64,000 nt of DNA from Vibrio penaeicida (GTDB lineage: Bacteria; Pseudomonadota; Gammaproteobacteria; Enterobacterales; Vibrionaceae): the NCBI RefSeq assembly GCF_019977755.1, contig NZ_AP025144.1:1736001-1800000 (forward strand), read 5' to 3'. Below are positions 27,467 through 38,700 of the stretch, one piece after another; position 1 is the first letter of the stretch; the number at the start of each line of letters is the position of its first letter. The notes under the pieces were generated by a model. That model was not told the DNA's origin and did no database searches. It saw only the letters and a list, made by a program, of their open reading frames with translations. The translations under genes and the position numbers were made by a program.

Positions 27467-28081
27467 TTATTTTTTCTTAGTGGTAAATATATTCCACTCG
27501 TTAATAACGGACCCTTTATAACCGACTACGGTAGCAACTACACGGCGGTTTAGCGCATGGCTAACCTGGCTTTCACCTAAATCATCCAGTACTGAATCAC
27601 CAAAACCGATTGTTTTGATCCGAGTGTGGCTCACACCATAACTTACCAAAGACTCTCTCACTGCCTTAGCGCGTCTTTTCGACAAATCTAAGTTGTGCTC
27701 TGCGTTACCCGTTTTGCTTGCAAAACCCTGCAGTTCTATAGAGGTTTCAGGGTACGCATCTAGAAACTCGGCCATGGTTCTAATTTGAGTAATGAATGCA
27801 GGCGTAATTACATCTGAATCATTTGCAAACAATACTTTAAGCTGCTTTTTCTCTTCTGACTCAATGTATGTTTCACACCCGTCATTGTCTACTTGAGAGC
27901 CCCGTGGTGTGCCTGTGCATAGGTCACGAGCATTAACCACGCCATCGTAATCGTCATCACTAAGATCCGCGACCTGATCAGACTTAGGCATTTCGATGTA
28001 GTCATATTCATCGTTCTGATTAGCATGAGCTTGCCAAGATAATGCAAGCAGTGCGGAACACGCTATTGCTAGAAACTTCAT
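27467..28081 (-). CDS. OmpA-family protein of the adhesin secretion locus
   Basis: The chosen start gives 204 residues with a signal peptide (MKFLAIACSALLALSWQAHA). A start at 28117 would put 12 charged residues before it. An acidic thrombospondin-type-3-like calcium motif (DDDYDGVVNARDLC) occurs around residues 42-55, followed by an OmpA C-terminal peptidoglycan-binding domain (about 85-195) with the NLDLSKRRAKAVRESLVSYG signature. It is encoded 11 bases after the TolC-like gene and probably stabilises the secretion channel at the cell wall. This pairing is common beside large RTX adhesins in Vibrio and Shewanella. Confidence 0.9.
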   Translation of the reverse strand: MKFLAIACSALLALSWQAHANQNDEYDYIEMPKSDQVADLSDDDYDGVVNARDLCTGTPRGSQVDNDGCETYIESEEKKQLKVLFANDSDVITPAFITQIRTMAEFLDAYPETSIELQGFASKTGNAEHNLDLSKRRAKAVRESLVSYGVSHTRIKTIGFGDSVLDDLGESQVSHALNRRVVATVVGYKGSVINEWNIFTTKKK

Positions 28082-28092
28082 TAACTTCAACC

Positions 28093-29409
28093 TTAATATT
28101 CTACAGATTCTTTCCACTCATCTGGAATTTCAACCAGAAGAGAGTCAAGCAATACGCCAGAGGCATTCATTACACGGTATTTAGCGGACTGTTCGGCATA
28201 ATGAGCGTCAATGTACGCTTTACGGGCTTCAAACAATTCATTCTCGGTATTCAGCAAATCGAGAAGAGTACGCTTACCGATTCGATATTGTTTTTCATAA
28301 GCAATAACGGTTTCAGCAGCAGAATCAACATGGTCAGCCAAAAACTCTTTTTGTTGTAAAGTTAGATCCAGTGCACTCCAAGACAACTGTAAGCTTTCTT
28401 TGATAGTACGGTAGGTTCTGTCTCTTAAATCTTTCGATTTATTCAGCTGGTATGCCGCACGTTCAGAGTTTGCAGTATCAGAGCCACCATTATATAGGTT
28501 ATATCTCATACGAAGCATAGCACTGGCTTCATCTGCTTGACCACGTACGCCGCCTGCATCTTCACGCCATGTGCCTGAAGCTTCAAATGAAAACGTAGGG
28601 TAGTTTACGCCTTTAGATTGGTCGTATTGGAAGCGTGCAGCATCGACATCTGAGATGGCTATCTTTATTACAGGATGACTTTGATATGCGCGATTTATGG
28701 CATCTTCGAAAGTAAGAGGTATAGAAGTTTCATCGGCACGAGGGAAAATCAAACCTTGTGGTGTTTGACCAACCAAACGTGTGAACTGGGTGTGTGCATC
28801 GAAGATATTGTTTTGAGCGGCAAGCAAATTACCATGTGCTTTTGCAATACGCGCTTCAACTTGAGACACATCGGCAACAGAACCAATACCTGATTCTGCT
28901 CTGCGCTTTATATCTTTATATATCTTCTTGTGGACTGCTAAATTGCTTTCAGATAATGCCAATATCTCTTCAGACTTTACTGCTTCAAGATAAATCTGCG
29001 CAACTTCTAGTGCTTTGTCTTGTGCATTTGCAAGGAGTTGAAGCCTCATTGATTCAGCCTCAGCGGCTGTTCTATCAATGTTATTAAGTGTGGATGAACC
29101 GTCCCAAATTAATTGAGTAAATGTTAGTGTGGCTTCTTTTCTGGTTAAGTCTGTTGTTTCGCTGTTTTCGGGAGCAGGGTTTACGTGCTCAAATCCGATA
29201 CCTGCATCCAAATCCAATTTAGGAAGGTATGCACCAGAAGCGGCCTCGTTATCTTTTCGATAACTCATGTAGTCACTAAATGCACTCTTAAGTTCTGGGT
29301 TGGTGGCGAGCGTAATGGCCACGGCTTGCTCCAAAGTTTGAGCAGAAACACTTGTGGCTATCGAGCCAGCAAGTAAGCAGCCTATGGCACCTATATAACG
29401 TCCTTTCAC
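28093..29409 (-). CDS. TolC-family outer-membrane protein of type I secretion (LapE/AggA-like)
   Basis: The 438-residue protein has a signal peptide (about 1-23, cleavage after VSA) and the TolC family signature of two helical-coil halves, including LEQAVAITLATNPELKSAFS at the N-terminus and RIGKRTLLDLLNTENELFEA near 375-394, characteristic of type I secretion channels of the AggA/LapE branch. It is divergent from the first giant adhesin and co-transcribed with the OmpA-like gene. The partner ATPase and membrane-fusion protein are not encoded in this window. Confidence 0.92.
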   Translation of the reverse strand: MKGRYIGAIGCLLAGSIATSVSAQTLEQAVAITLATNPELKSAFSDYMSYRKDNEAASGAYLPKLDLDAGIGFEHVNPAPENSETTDLTRKEATLTFTQLIWDGSSTLNNIDRTAAEAESMRLQLLANAQDKALEVAQIYLEAVKSEEILALSESNLAVHKKIYKDIKRRAESGIGSVADVSQVEARIAKAHGNLLAAQNNIFDAHTQFTRLVGQTPQGLIFPRADETSIPLTFEDAINRAYQSHPVIKIAISDVDAARFQYDQSKGVNYPTFSFEASGTWREDAGGVRGQADEASAMLRMRYNLYNGGSDTANSERAAYQLNKSKDLRDRTYRTIKESLQLSWSALDLTLQQKEFLADHVDSAAETVIAYEKQYRIGKRTLLDLLNTENELFEARKAYIDAHYAEQSAKYRVMNASGVLLDSLLVEIPDEWKESVEY

Positions 29410-29794
29410 TTTACCTCTCCAGTTAAGTTATTTTTTTATCTATATGTATTTTATCGTAATTATAATCTCATTTATGAGATGCATGCAAAATACAAATAAA
29501 TGAGTGAGCTACATATTGCGACATTTGTCTTCTATAAGCTATTGAATGTTTTCGAAGACAATAAGTTAAATAGTGTCATTCTCACTTTTGAAACTGATAA
29601 GTGTTAATAAATACATATACTTAAAATGGTCAAATAATATCGGTTGAGATAAGTAGAATTCCAATATAAGCATCGGTTCTGTAAGCTTTTAAATAAATTA
29701 TTGTTGCTTATTATCTCAGCGTTTATCAGTTCATTTTAAGTTGCGTAATTTAGTCATAAGTACGTGATGGTTTGCTTCTCTGGGAGTTGTAAAT
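29410..29794. promoter_or_regulatory. Divergent promoter region between the secretion operon and adhesin 1
   Basis: This AT-rich 385-bp region has an inverted repeat ATCTCAT-TT-ATGAGAT at 29465-29480, overlapping a TATAAT that reads as a -10-like element on both strands (29459-29466). That palindrome is 56 bp before the TolC-like gene. The adhesin start has GGGAG at 29780-29784. No small gene was found. Confidence 0.45.
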
Positions 29795-32700
29795 ATGGCC
29801 GCTTTTTCTCCTTTATTTTCTGCAGGCTTGTCTGCGCTGGGTAAAGTTATCGTAATAGACACTCGAGGTGATTTGAAAATTGTCTCTGAGGATTATGCAC
29901 TCCTACCTGGGGAAGTCTTTGTCGCTATAGATGATGAGGTTGTTTTGGCTGAGCTTCCTGTGAAAGAGGCTGAGCCGGAGCTTTCAACGGACATTGACCA
30001 AATATTGGCGACAATTGAATCAGGTCAAGACCCTACGCTGCTTGTGGATTTTGCCTCTGCTGCAGGGGTTGAACCACCATCAAAAGAAAAAATTCTAATT
30101 ATCGATATTGCGGGTAACATCAAAATTGTACCTGCAAATACAGTATTACTTGCAGGAGAGATCGTTCTGCAAGATGAAAGTGGGTTGTTACTATTCTCAG
30201 AAAGCGATCTGCCAGCAACTTCTATTGTTGGTGATGATGGTGAGCTGATTGCTCTCGATACCGATCCAGAGATTGACCAAATATTTGCAGCGTTAGAGGC
30301 CGGAGAGGATCCGACCCAAATTGAAGAACTTGCTCCTGCTGCTGGTGGTGGGGCTGGTGGGTCGTCAATTGGCTTATCAGGTGAAATTGAACGAACAGAC
30401 GCACAGGTTTTAGCGTCGACATCTTTTGATACGTCTGGAATACAAAGCCAGGGCTTATCTGAAACGCAGAGCCTTTCTTTACTCAATCTTTTGCAAATTG
30501 CTGCGATCAACCAGTTACCTTCTGCTCAAAACTTTAATGCCGCTTTGGATGAAGATACGTCTATTGTTGGACAAGTATTGGCGACAGACGCAGACCTTCC
30601 ACCTGGAGCAAGCCTGACTTACTCAACAACGTCGACTGCTGTTGGTTTAACTTTCAACACGGATGGTAGCTATACGTTTGATGCATCAAGTTATGATTCA
30701 CTGTCTGAAGGTGAAGAACTGGTTATTACTATTCCTTACACTGCGACAGATAATTTAGGTGGTTCTGGTTCAGGTACATTAACGATCACAATTACGGGCA
30801 CAAATGATGCCCCTGTTGCTCAGGCTGAATCTTTCTCAGTAAATGAAGATGAGACCTTCTCGGGGCAAATGGATGCCACCGATATCGACCTACCAACGGG
30901 CAGCGTTTTAAGCTTCTCTCTTACCGACACAATTGAAGGGCTGACCTTCAATGATGATGGTAGTTATACATTTGATGCGAGTAGTTATGACTATCTTCAG
31001 GAAGGAGAGACGCTTGCTATTCCAGTAACGGTCACCGTTACTGATGAAGCGGGTGGAACAGACACGGCGATCCTCACTATCACAGTGCTCGGAACTAATG
31101 ATGCATCTACCGTCTCAGCTGATACCAGAACTCTGACTGAAACAAACAGTGTTCTTACTTCTTCAGGAACGTTGACTAGCATAGATGTTGATGGACCGGA
31201 TAACAGCTTTACCGCCAATACCACAACTAACGATTTTGGCACATTTGTCATTGATGCTGATGGAAACTGGACGTTTTCATCCAATGGTGCATTTGATCAC
31301 CTTCGTGTTGGAGAAGAGGCCAGCTTTACCTACCCAGTCACCACCACCGATGGTACAGCCAGCTCGGTTGAAATCACCATTCAAGGAACTAACGACTTAC
31401 CCGTTGTGGAAGAGCGCTTGGGTGGGTGGACCCAAGAAGACAGTACAACGCGCATTGTGAAGAATCTTGTCGTACAGGATTTGGATAACGACAATCACAC
31501 CTTTGCGGTGGTAGGCGGGACTGCACCAGCAGACAGCGTGGGTATCTTCAACATTAATGCCGAAGGGGTTTGGACGTTTGAATTGATCCCCGGCAAAGCG
31601 GATTACCTGAAAGAAGGTCAGAAACTGTTTGAAACTTACCAAGTCAAAGTCACGGACGAAGACGGCGGTGAAACGACGGTAGAAATTTTGATCGGTATAA
31701 AAGGCACCAACGATGCGTCGGTTGTGTCGTCAGATTCGGCCACGCTTGTGGAAACAGATAGCGTGCTCACTTCTTCAGGAACACTGACTAGCACGGATGT
31801 AGACGGACCCGACAACAGCTTTGTTGCCAACACCATTACCAACGCCCTTGGTACGTTTGTTATCGACGAAAGCGGCAATTGGACCTTTACCGCCAGCAGT
31901 ACATTCGATCATTTAAGAGTGGGTGAAAATGAAAGTTTTACCTACCCAGTCACCACCGCCGATGGCACAACCAGCTCAGTTGAAATCACCATTCAAGGTA
32001 CTAACGATTTACCTGTGGTAGAAGAACGCTTGGGTGGGTGGACCCAAGAAGACAGTACAACTCGCATTGTTAAAAATCTTGTGGTGCAAGATTTAGATAA
32101 CGACAATCATACCTTTGCCGTAGTGGGTGGAACCGCACCGGCAGACAGCGTGGGTATCTTCAACATTAATGCCGAAGGGGTTTGGACGTTTGAATTGATC
32201 CCCGGCAAAGCGGATTACCTGAAAGAAGGTCAGAAACTGTTTGAAACTTACCAAGTCAAAGTCACGGACGAAGACGGCGGTGAAACGACGGTAGAAATTT
32301 TGATCGGTATAAAAGGCACCAACGATGCGTCGGTTGTGTCGTCAGATTCGGTCACGCTTGTGGAAACAGATAGCGTGCTCACTTCTTCAGGAACACTGAC
32401 TAGCACGGATGTCGATGGACCGGATAACAGTTTTACAGCCAATACCATAACTAACGCCCTTGGTACGTTTGTTATCGACGAAAGCGGCAATTGGACCTTT
32501 ACCGCCGGCAGTACATTCGATCATTTAAGAGTGGGTGAAAATGAAAGCTTTACCTACCCAGTCACCACCGCCGATGGCACAACCAGCTCGGTTGAAATCA
32601 CCATTCAAGGTACTAACGATTTACCTGTGGTAGAAGAACGCTTGGGTGGGTGGACCCAAGAAGACAGTACAACTCGCATTGTTAAAAATCTAGTTGTTCA

Positions 32701-35700
32701 GGATTTAGATAACGACAATCACACCTTTGCGGTGGTAGGCGGAACTGCACCAGCAGACAGTGTGGGTCTCTTCAACATTAATACCGAAGGGGTTTGGACG
32801 TTTGAATTGATCCCTGGCAAAGCAGATTACCTGAAAGAAGGTCAGAAGCTGTTTGAAACTTACCAAGTCAAGGTCACGGATGAAGATGGTGGCGAAACGA
32901 CGGTAGAAATTTTGATCGGTATAAAAGGCACCAACGATGCGTCGGTTGTGTCGTCAGATTCGGTCACGCTCGTTGAAACAGACAGTGTGTTGACCTCTTC
33001 TGGAACACTGACTAGCACGGATGTAGATGGACCCGACAACAGTTATGTTGCCAACACCATTACCAACGCCCTTGGTACGTTTGTTATCGACGAAAGCGGC
33101 AATTGGACCTTTACCGCCAGCAGCACATTTGACCATTTAAGAGTCGGGGAAAGTGAAAGCTTTACCTACCCAGTCACCACTACCGATGGTACAGCCAGCT
33201 CGGTTGAAATCACCATTCAAGGAACTAACGACTTACCCGTTGTAGAAGAGCGCTTGGGTGGTTGGACCCAAGAAGACAGTACAACGCGCATTGTGAAGAA
33301 CCTTGTCGTACAGGATTTGGATAACGACAATCACACTTTTGCGGTGGTAGGCGGGACTGCACCGGCAGACAGCGTAGGTATTTTCAAAATAAATGCCGAA
33401 GGGGTTTGGACGTTTGAATTGATCCCCGGCAAAGCGGATTACCTGAAAGAAGGTCAGAAGCTGTTTGAAACTTACCAAGTCAAAGTCACGGACGAAGATG
33501 GCGGTGAAACGACGGTAGAGGTCTTGATCGGTATAAAAGGCACCAACGATGTACCTGTCATTGATTCGACGGTGGATATGACAGGATCTGTTGTAGAAGA
33601 TACAGTAGGCAGCGGTCTTGCTACGGGGCAATTGGTCGCGTCCGACCCTGATAACGATACCTCACCTAATACTGATTTAACTTGGTCTGATGTTAGTACT
33701 CATCCATCTCAATTTGGTCATTTTGGCGTTGATTCTGCTACTGGGGAATGGACTTTTCAAATCAATAATTCACTCGGTTCCGTTCAAGCATTGGCAAAAG
33801 GGCAAGTCGTGACGGAAACCTTTACTGTTCAAGTAAGCGACGGAAGCGCAACGGATACTCAGGAAGTGACTGTCACCGTAACGGGGACCAATGATGCTCC
33901 TGTAGTAACGGGTGGTAAGTTTTCAGATACAGTCACCGAAGACACTCAAACGACCGCTACCGGTGCCATCAGTTTTACAGATGTTGACACCATTGACGTA
34001 CACACATGGACGGTTAGCGGTGGTGGAACGGGAACATATGGGAACCTAACCATCGACAACAACGGCAACTGGCAGTATGTGTTGGATGCTGTGAAATCAA
34101 ACAGCCTGCATGAGAATCAGCAGGAAACGGAAACTTTCACTGTTACCTTGAGTGATGGTAAAGGTGGAACCGTTTCTAAAGCCATCGAAGTTTCAGTGGT
34201 TGGTAGCAACGATCTACCGACTGTAACCGGTGGAACAACAGGTGATGTTGAAGAAGATAACGCGTCACTTCAAAAAGCAACAGGTACGATAGCGATACAA
34301 GACCCTGACGTACCTGATAGCACAGAGTTTAAATTGCTCGGTAGCGATACTCAAACCTACGGCACATTTAAAATTGACGCAGCGACCGGTGAATGGGAAT
34401 TCGATATAAACAACACCGCTGCGCAAGCTTTGGCTGAAGGTCAGGAAGTTACGCACACGTTCACCGTTGAAATTACCGATGACTACAATGGCGTCATTAC
34501 TCAAGACGTTGTGATCACCATAACGGGGGACAACGATCAGCCATTTATTTCAGGTGCACAGTCTGGGGACGTAAAAGAAGACACTACTCTAACCACAACA
34601 GGTTCGCTGGATGTGGCGGATGCCGATGTGATTGATACTCACACTTGGACGGTGAGTAATGCTGGCGTGGGTAAATACGGCTCCATTTCTATTGATGCAA
34701 ATGGAGACTGGACGTATACCCTAAATAACAGCAGTAAAAGAGTGCAACGACTGCTTGAGGGACAGGAAGAACATGATTTCTTCACAGTAACCGTGAACGA
34801 TGGTAATGGTGGAGTTGATACCAAACTCATCACGATTGAAGTTACGGGTACAAATGATACCCCTCGTATGACAGGTTCAAGAGTGGGTACGGTAACAGAA
34901 GACGGAACGTTATCCGTATCTAAGAAATTAAAGCCTGGCGATGCCGATCAAAACGATACTCATACATGGGAAGTGACTCAGTTCCATCCAAGCAGCTTAG
35001 GTACATTCAGTGTTAATGCCTATGGATGGTGGACGTTTACACTTGATAATGACAAAGCCGACCATCTCGACGTAGGTGATACCGTTCGGGAAGAATATTG
35101 GGTGAAAGTTACTGATAGTGAAGGGGCTTCCACCACGAAAAAGGTAGTGGTGACGATTGAAGGAACGAACGATGTTCCGGCTCTAGACGGTGACCCAGAT
35201 GCCGATGATACTCACACGTTTGCCGTATTGAACCCTAAAGGGCTGTTTGGTGAATTGACGATGAATTCCGATGGTAATTGGGATTACGCGCTAACAAATT
35301 CAAATAGCCGAGTACAGGCACTTGCCGATGGTGAAACGTTAACGGACACCTATCGGGTGACTGTAACGGATAGTCATGGAGAGAAAACAGAAAAGAACCT
35401 AGTTATTACCATTCAAGGTACCAACGACGATCCGTCGATAACAGGTAAAACTTCAGGAACAGTGATTGAAGCGACTGCTGGTCAGCAAGAAGCGGAAGGG
35501 CAACTTACTGCACTTGATATCGATACAACGGATACGCACACTTGGAAAGTCTTGGCTCCTGCCGGCACATTCGGAACACTTGCCATTGACGAGGATACTG
35601 GGAAGTGGACATACCAACTTGATTCAACCAAAGACGCGACGCTTAAATTGGACGCGGGTGAAATAGCTCAGGATACATTCACTGTTGAAGTGGATGACGG

Positions 35701-38700
35701 AAATTTAGGAAAAACCACGCAAGAAATCACCATCAATGTGGTTGGGACCAACACCGATCCTAGTATTATCGGCGACGATACTGGCAGCATAAAAGAGCTT
35801 GCAGGTACGGGCACGCCACCAACCCCTAATACCACGACAGGTACACTAGAGTCTGGCGATCCTGATGGGAGTGATACACATACCTGGATCGTTGTAGACC
35901 CATCTGGTAGCTATGGTTCTCTTTCTATTGATGGTAATGGTCAATGGACGTTTACTCTCAATGATTCATCTAATTCAGTTAACCAATTGGATGAAGGCGA
36001 CACTGCAACTGATACGTTTACAGTGCGAGCGACAGATAGCTTTGGTCAACAAAGTGAATCTCAAGTAGAGATAACCATTACAGGCACCAATGACGCACCA
36101 ACACTCTCAGGCAGTCAATTGTCTAAAACGATCACAGAAGATGGAGCAACCGCTGTTTCCGGTCAGCTTCAATCAGGGGATCCAGATAAAGATGATGGTG
36201 CAGAGTTTGGTATATCAGGTCCCCCCAACGCTGGAGAAGGAACATACGGCGTTCTTGTTGTAAATCCGACAACAGGACAGTGGAGTTATACCCTAAACGA
36301 TGCAAATTCAACCGCCATTCAACAGCTTTCACCGACGACAAGTTTGACGGAGACGTTTACGGTCTTTGTCGAAGATGATGCAGGAGAAAAAGTAGAGAAA
36401 ACGCTCACTATTACGATTGCTGGGACCAATGATGAACCAGAAATTATCGGTGATGTTGCTGCAACGTATACCGAAGATAATGGTTCAGGTGCAAGTGTCT
36501 CGTTGACCGGAAATCTTGATGTACAGGAAATCGATATTGATGTTGCTGATGGGACTGACACGGATACTGTCGATACAGTTAAGTTTGCTGCCTCTACGTT
36601 TACGGGTAATTTAGGTACGCTGACTGTTGATGAAAATGGTCAATGGGAGTATTTGATCAACAATGATTCTCCGCAAGTTCAAGGCTTGCGTCAGGACGAT
36701 ACTTATGTAGAAACATTTACCGTACTTGCTGAAGACGAATTTGGTGCGATTGTGAGTAAAGATCTCACCATAACTGTCAAAGGAACCAATGATTTGCCTG
36801 TAGTGAGCGGCGATGATGATGGCACAGTCACAGCAACGAAGTCCGAATCCGCAAAAGGTATGGTTGTTGCCACTGATGTTGATTCTCTTGACGATGTTAA
36901 GGAATGGACTGTTGTAGACAGCGATGGAACCTACGGAACCTTAAGTATCGACTCTTCAACTGGTGAATGGATTTACACTTTAGATGCAGGAAAAACAATG
37001 CCTGCAACAAACGCCACTGCCGATGACATATTTTATGTCCAAGCGAAAGATCTAGACGATGGTTTGTCGGCACCTTTCCCAATTGTCATTAAAGTGCAAG
37101 GCTCTGGCTTTCCGCCAGTTGGAGGTGGTGGTACACCAAACAACGATCAGCCAGACATTGTCGGAGATATCTCAGGCTCTGTGACCGAAGACTCTCTTAC
37201 TTCTGAATCTGGTCAGCTAATAGCCAATGACCCTGATGTCGCGGACTCGCATACTTGGAGCTTAATTAATAGCGGCGGTACTGCTGAACCCGATAACAAG
37301 CTTGAAGGGACATATGGTACGTTGGAACTCAATCCAGCAACCGGTAAATGGCACTATGTTTTAAATAACAATAATCCTCTGGTTCAAGCATTGGAGCCTG
37401 GGCAAGTTGTTCAAGAGACGTTTACTGTAAAAGTGACAGACTCTTCAGGAGAATCCAACGACTCAGATACCCAAACTATTACGATTGATGTAGTGGGGAG
37501 CGCTGATCACGTTGAAGTAACCAACCCAGTTATAGAAACGGCACAAGTTGTTGAAGAAACAACGGAAACGGATTCAGGCACACTTACCGTGCCAACAGGG
37601 CTCGGTACAGGAACATGGCATTTACCAACGGGTGAAGGTCAATACGGTACATTAACTCTCGATTCATCAGGGAACTGGAGCTATAACCTCAACAGTTCAA
37701 ACGCGGCTGTTAATCAACTAAAAGAAGGTGCAAAGCTTACCGAAACTTTCGAAGTTGTTGTCGTCGATGAATATGGAAAAACCACCGTTGACGCAAGTGG
37801 TAATCCAATAAAGCTTCAAGTTGAAATTGATATTAGAGGCACTAATGATTCACCAAACATAACAGGTGAACTGACGAGTAGTATTGCGAATACTGATGAC
37901 GACGGTAAAGTCGCTGGATCGCTTAATTCTGGCGACCCTGACGTTGGTGATGTACATGAGTGGCGATTGCCGAATGAGACAGCAGCGAATGAAGAGCAGG
38001 GATCATACGGGAAGCTGGTTCTTAACGCTGTGACCGGAAGTTATGAATATCAGCTAGATCAAAGTAATGCGACGGTTCAAAACTTAGGGCAAACAGACAC
38101 GCTTACAGAAACTTTTGATGTCATTGTTCGAGATGCGCTCGGGCTTGAGTCTTCGGAAACGATCACAATTACCGTTACGGGTTCCAATGATGCTCCGGTA
38201 GTTTCTGGTGATGTTTCTGGAACGGCAGAAGAAAACAGTAGCACGCCAGCTTCAGGAAAATTGGATGCGACGGAATCCAATTCTGATGATTCAGCTTCCT
38301 TTATACCTAAAGAAGGAGGTAATGCACTTCAAGGGACGTACGGAACATTCGAGATTGATGCTGCCGGAAACTGGGTTTACAACTTATATAACGGGCAACC
38401 TCATGTCGAGAAGCTTTCGCCGGATTCATCTGTAACGGAAACCTTCGTGGTAACAGCGGTCGACAGCTTTGGCGTGACCACTCGTGAAACTGTGACTGTA
38501 ACTATTACGGGGACGAATGACGACCCTGTCATTTCTGGTGATGCAACCGGCGTTGTTGCGGAAACGGCAATCACGACAGCATCTGGAAGTTTGGTAACAG
38601 CAGACGTCGATGAAGCAGATATTTCGAGTTACAGCGTAACCACTGCATCGTCATACGGAACAATGACAGTTAACCCTACTACAGGTGTGTGGGAGTACGT

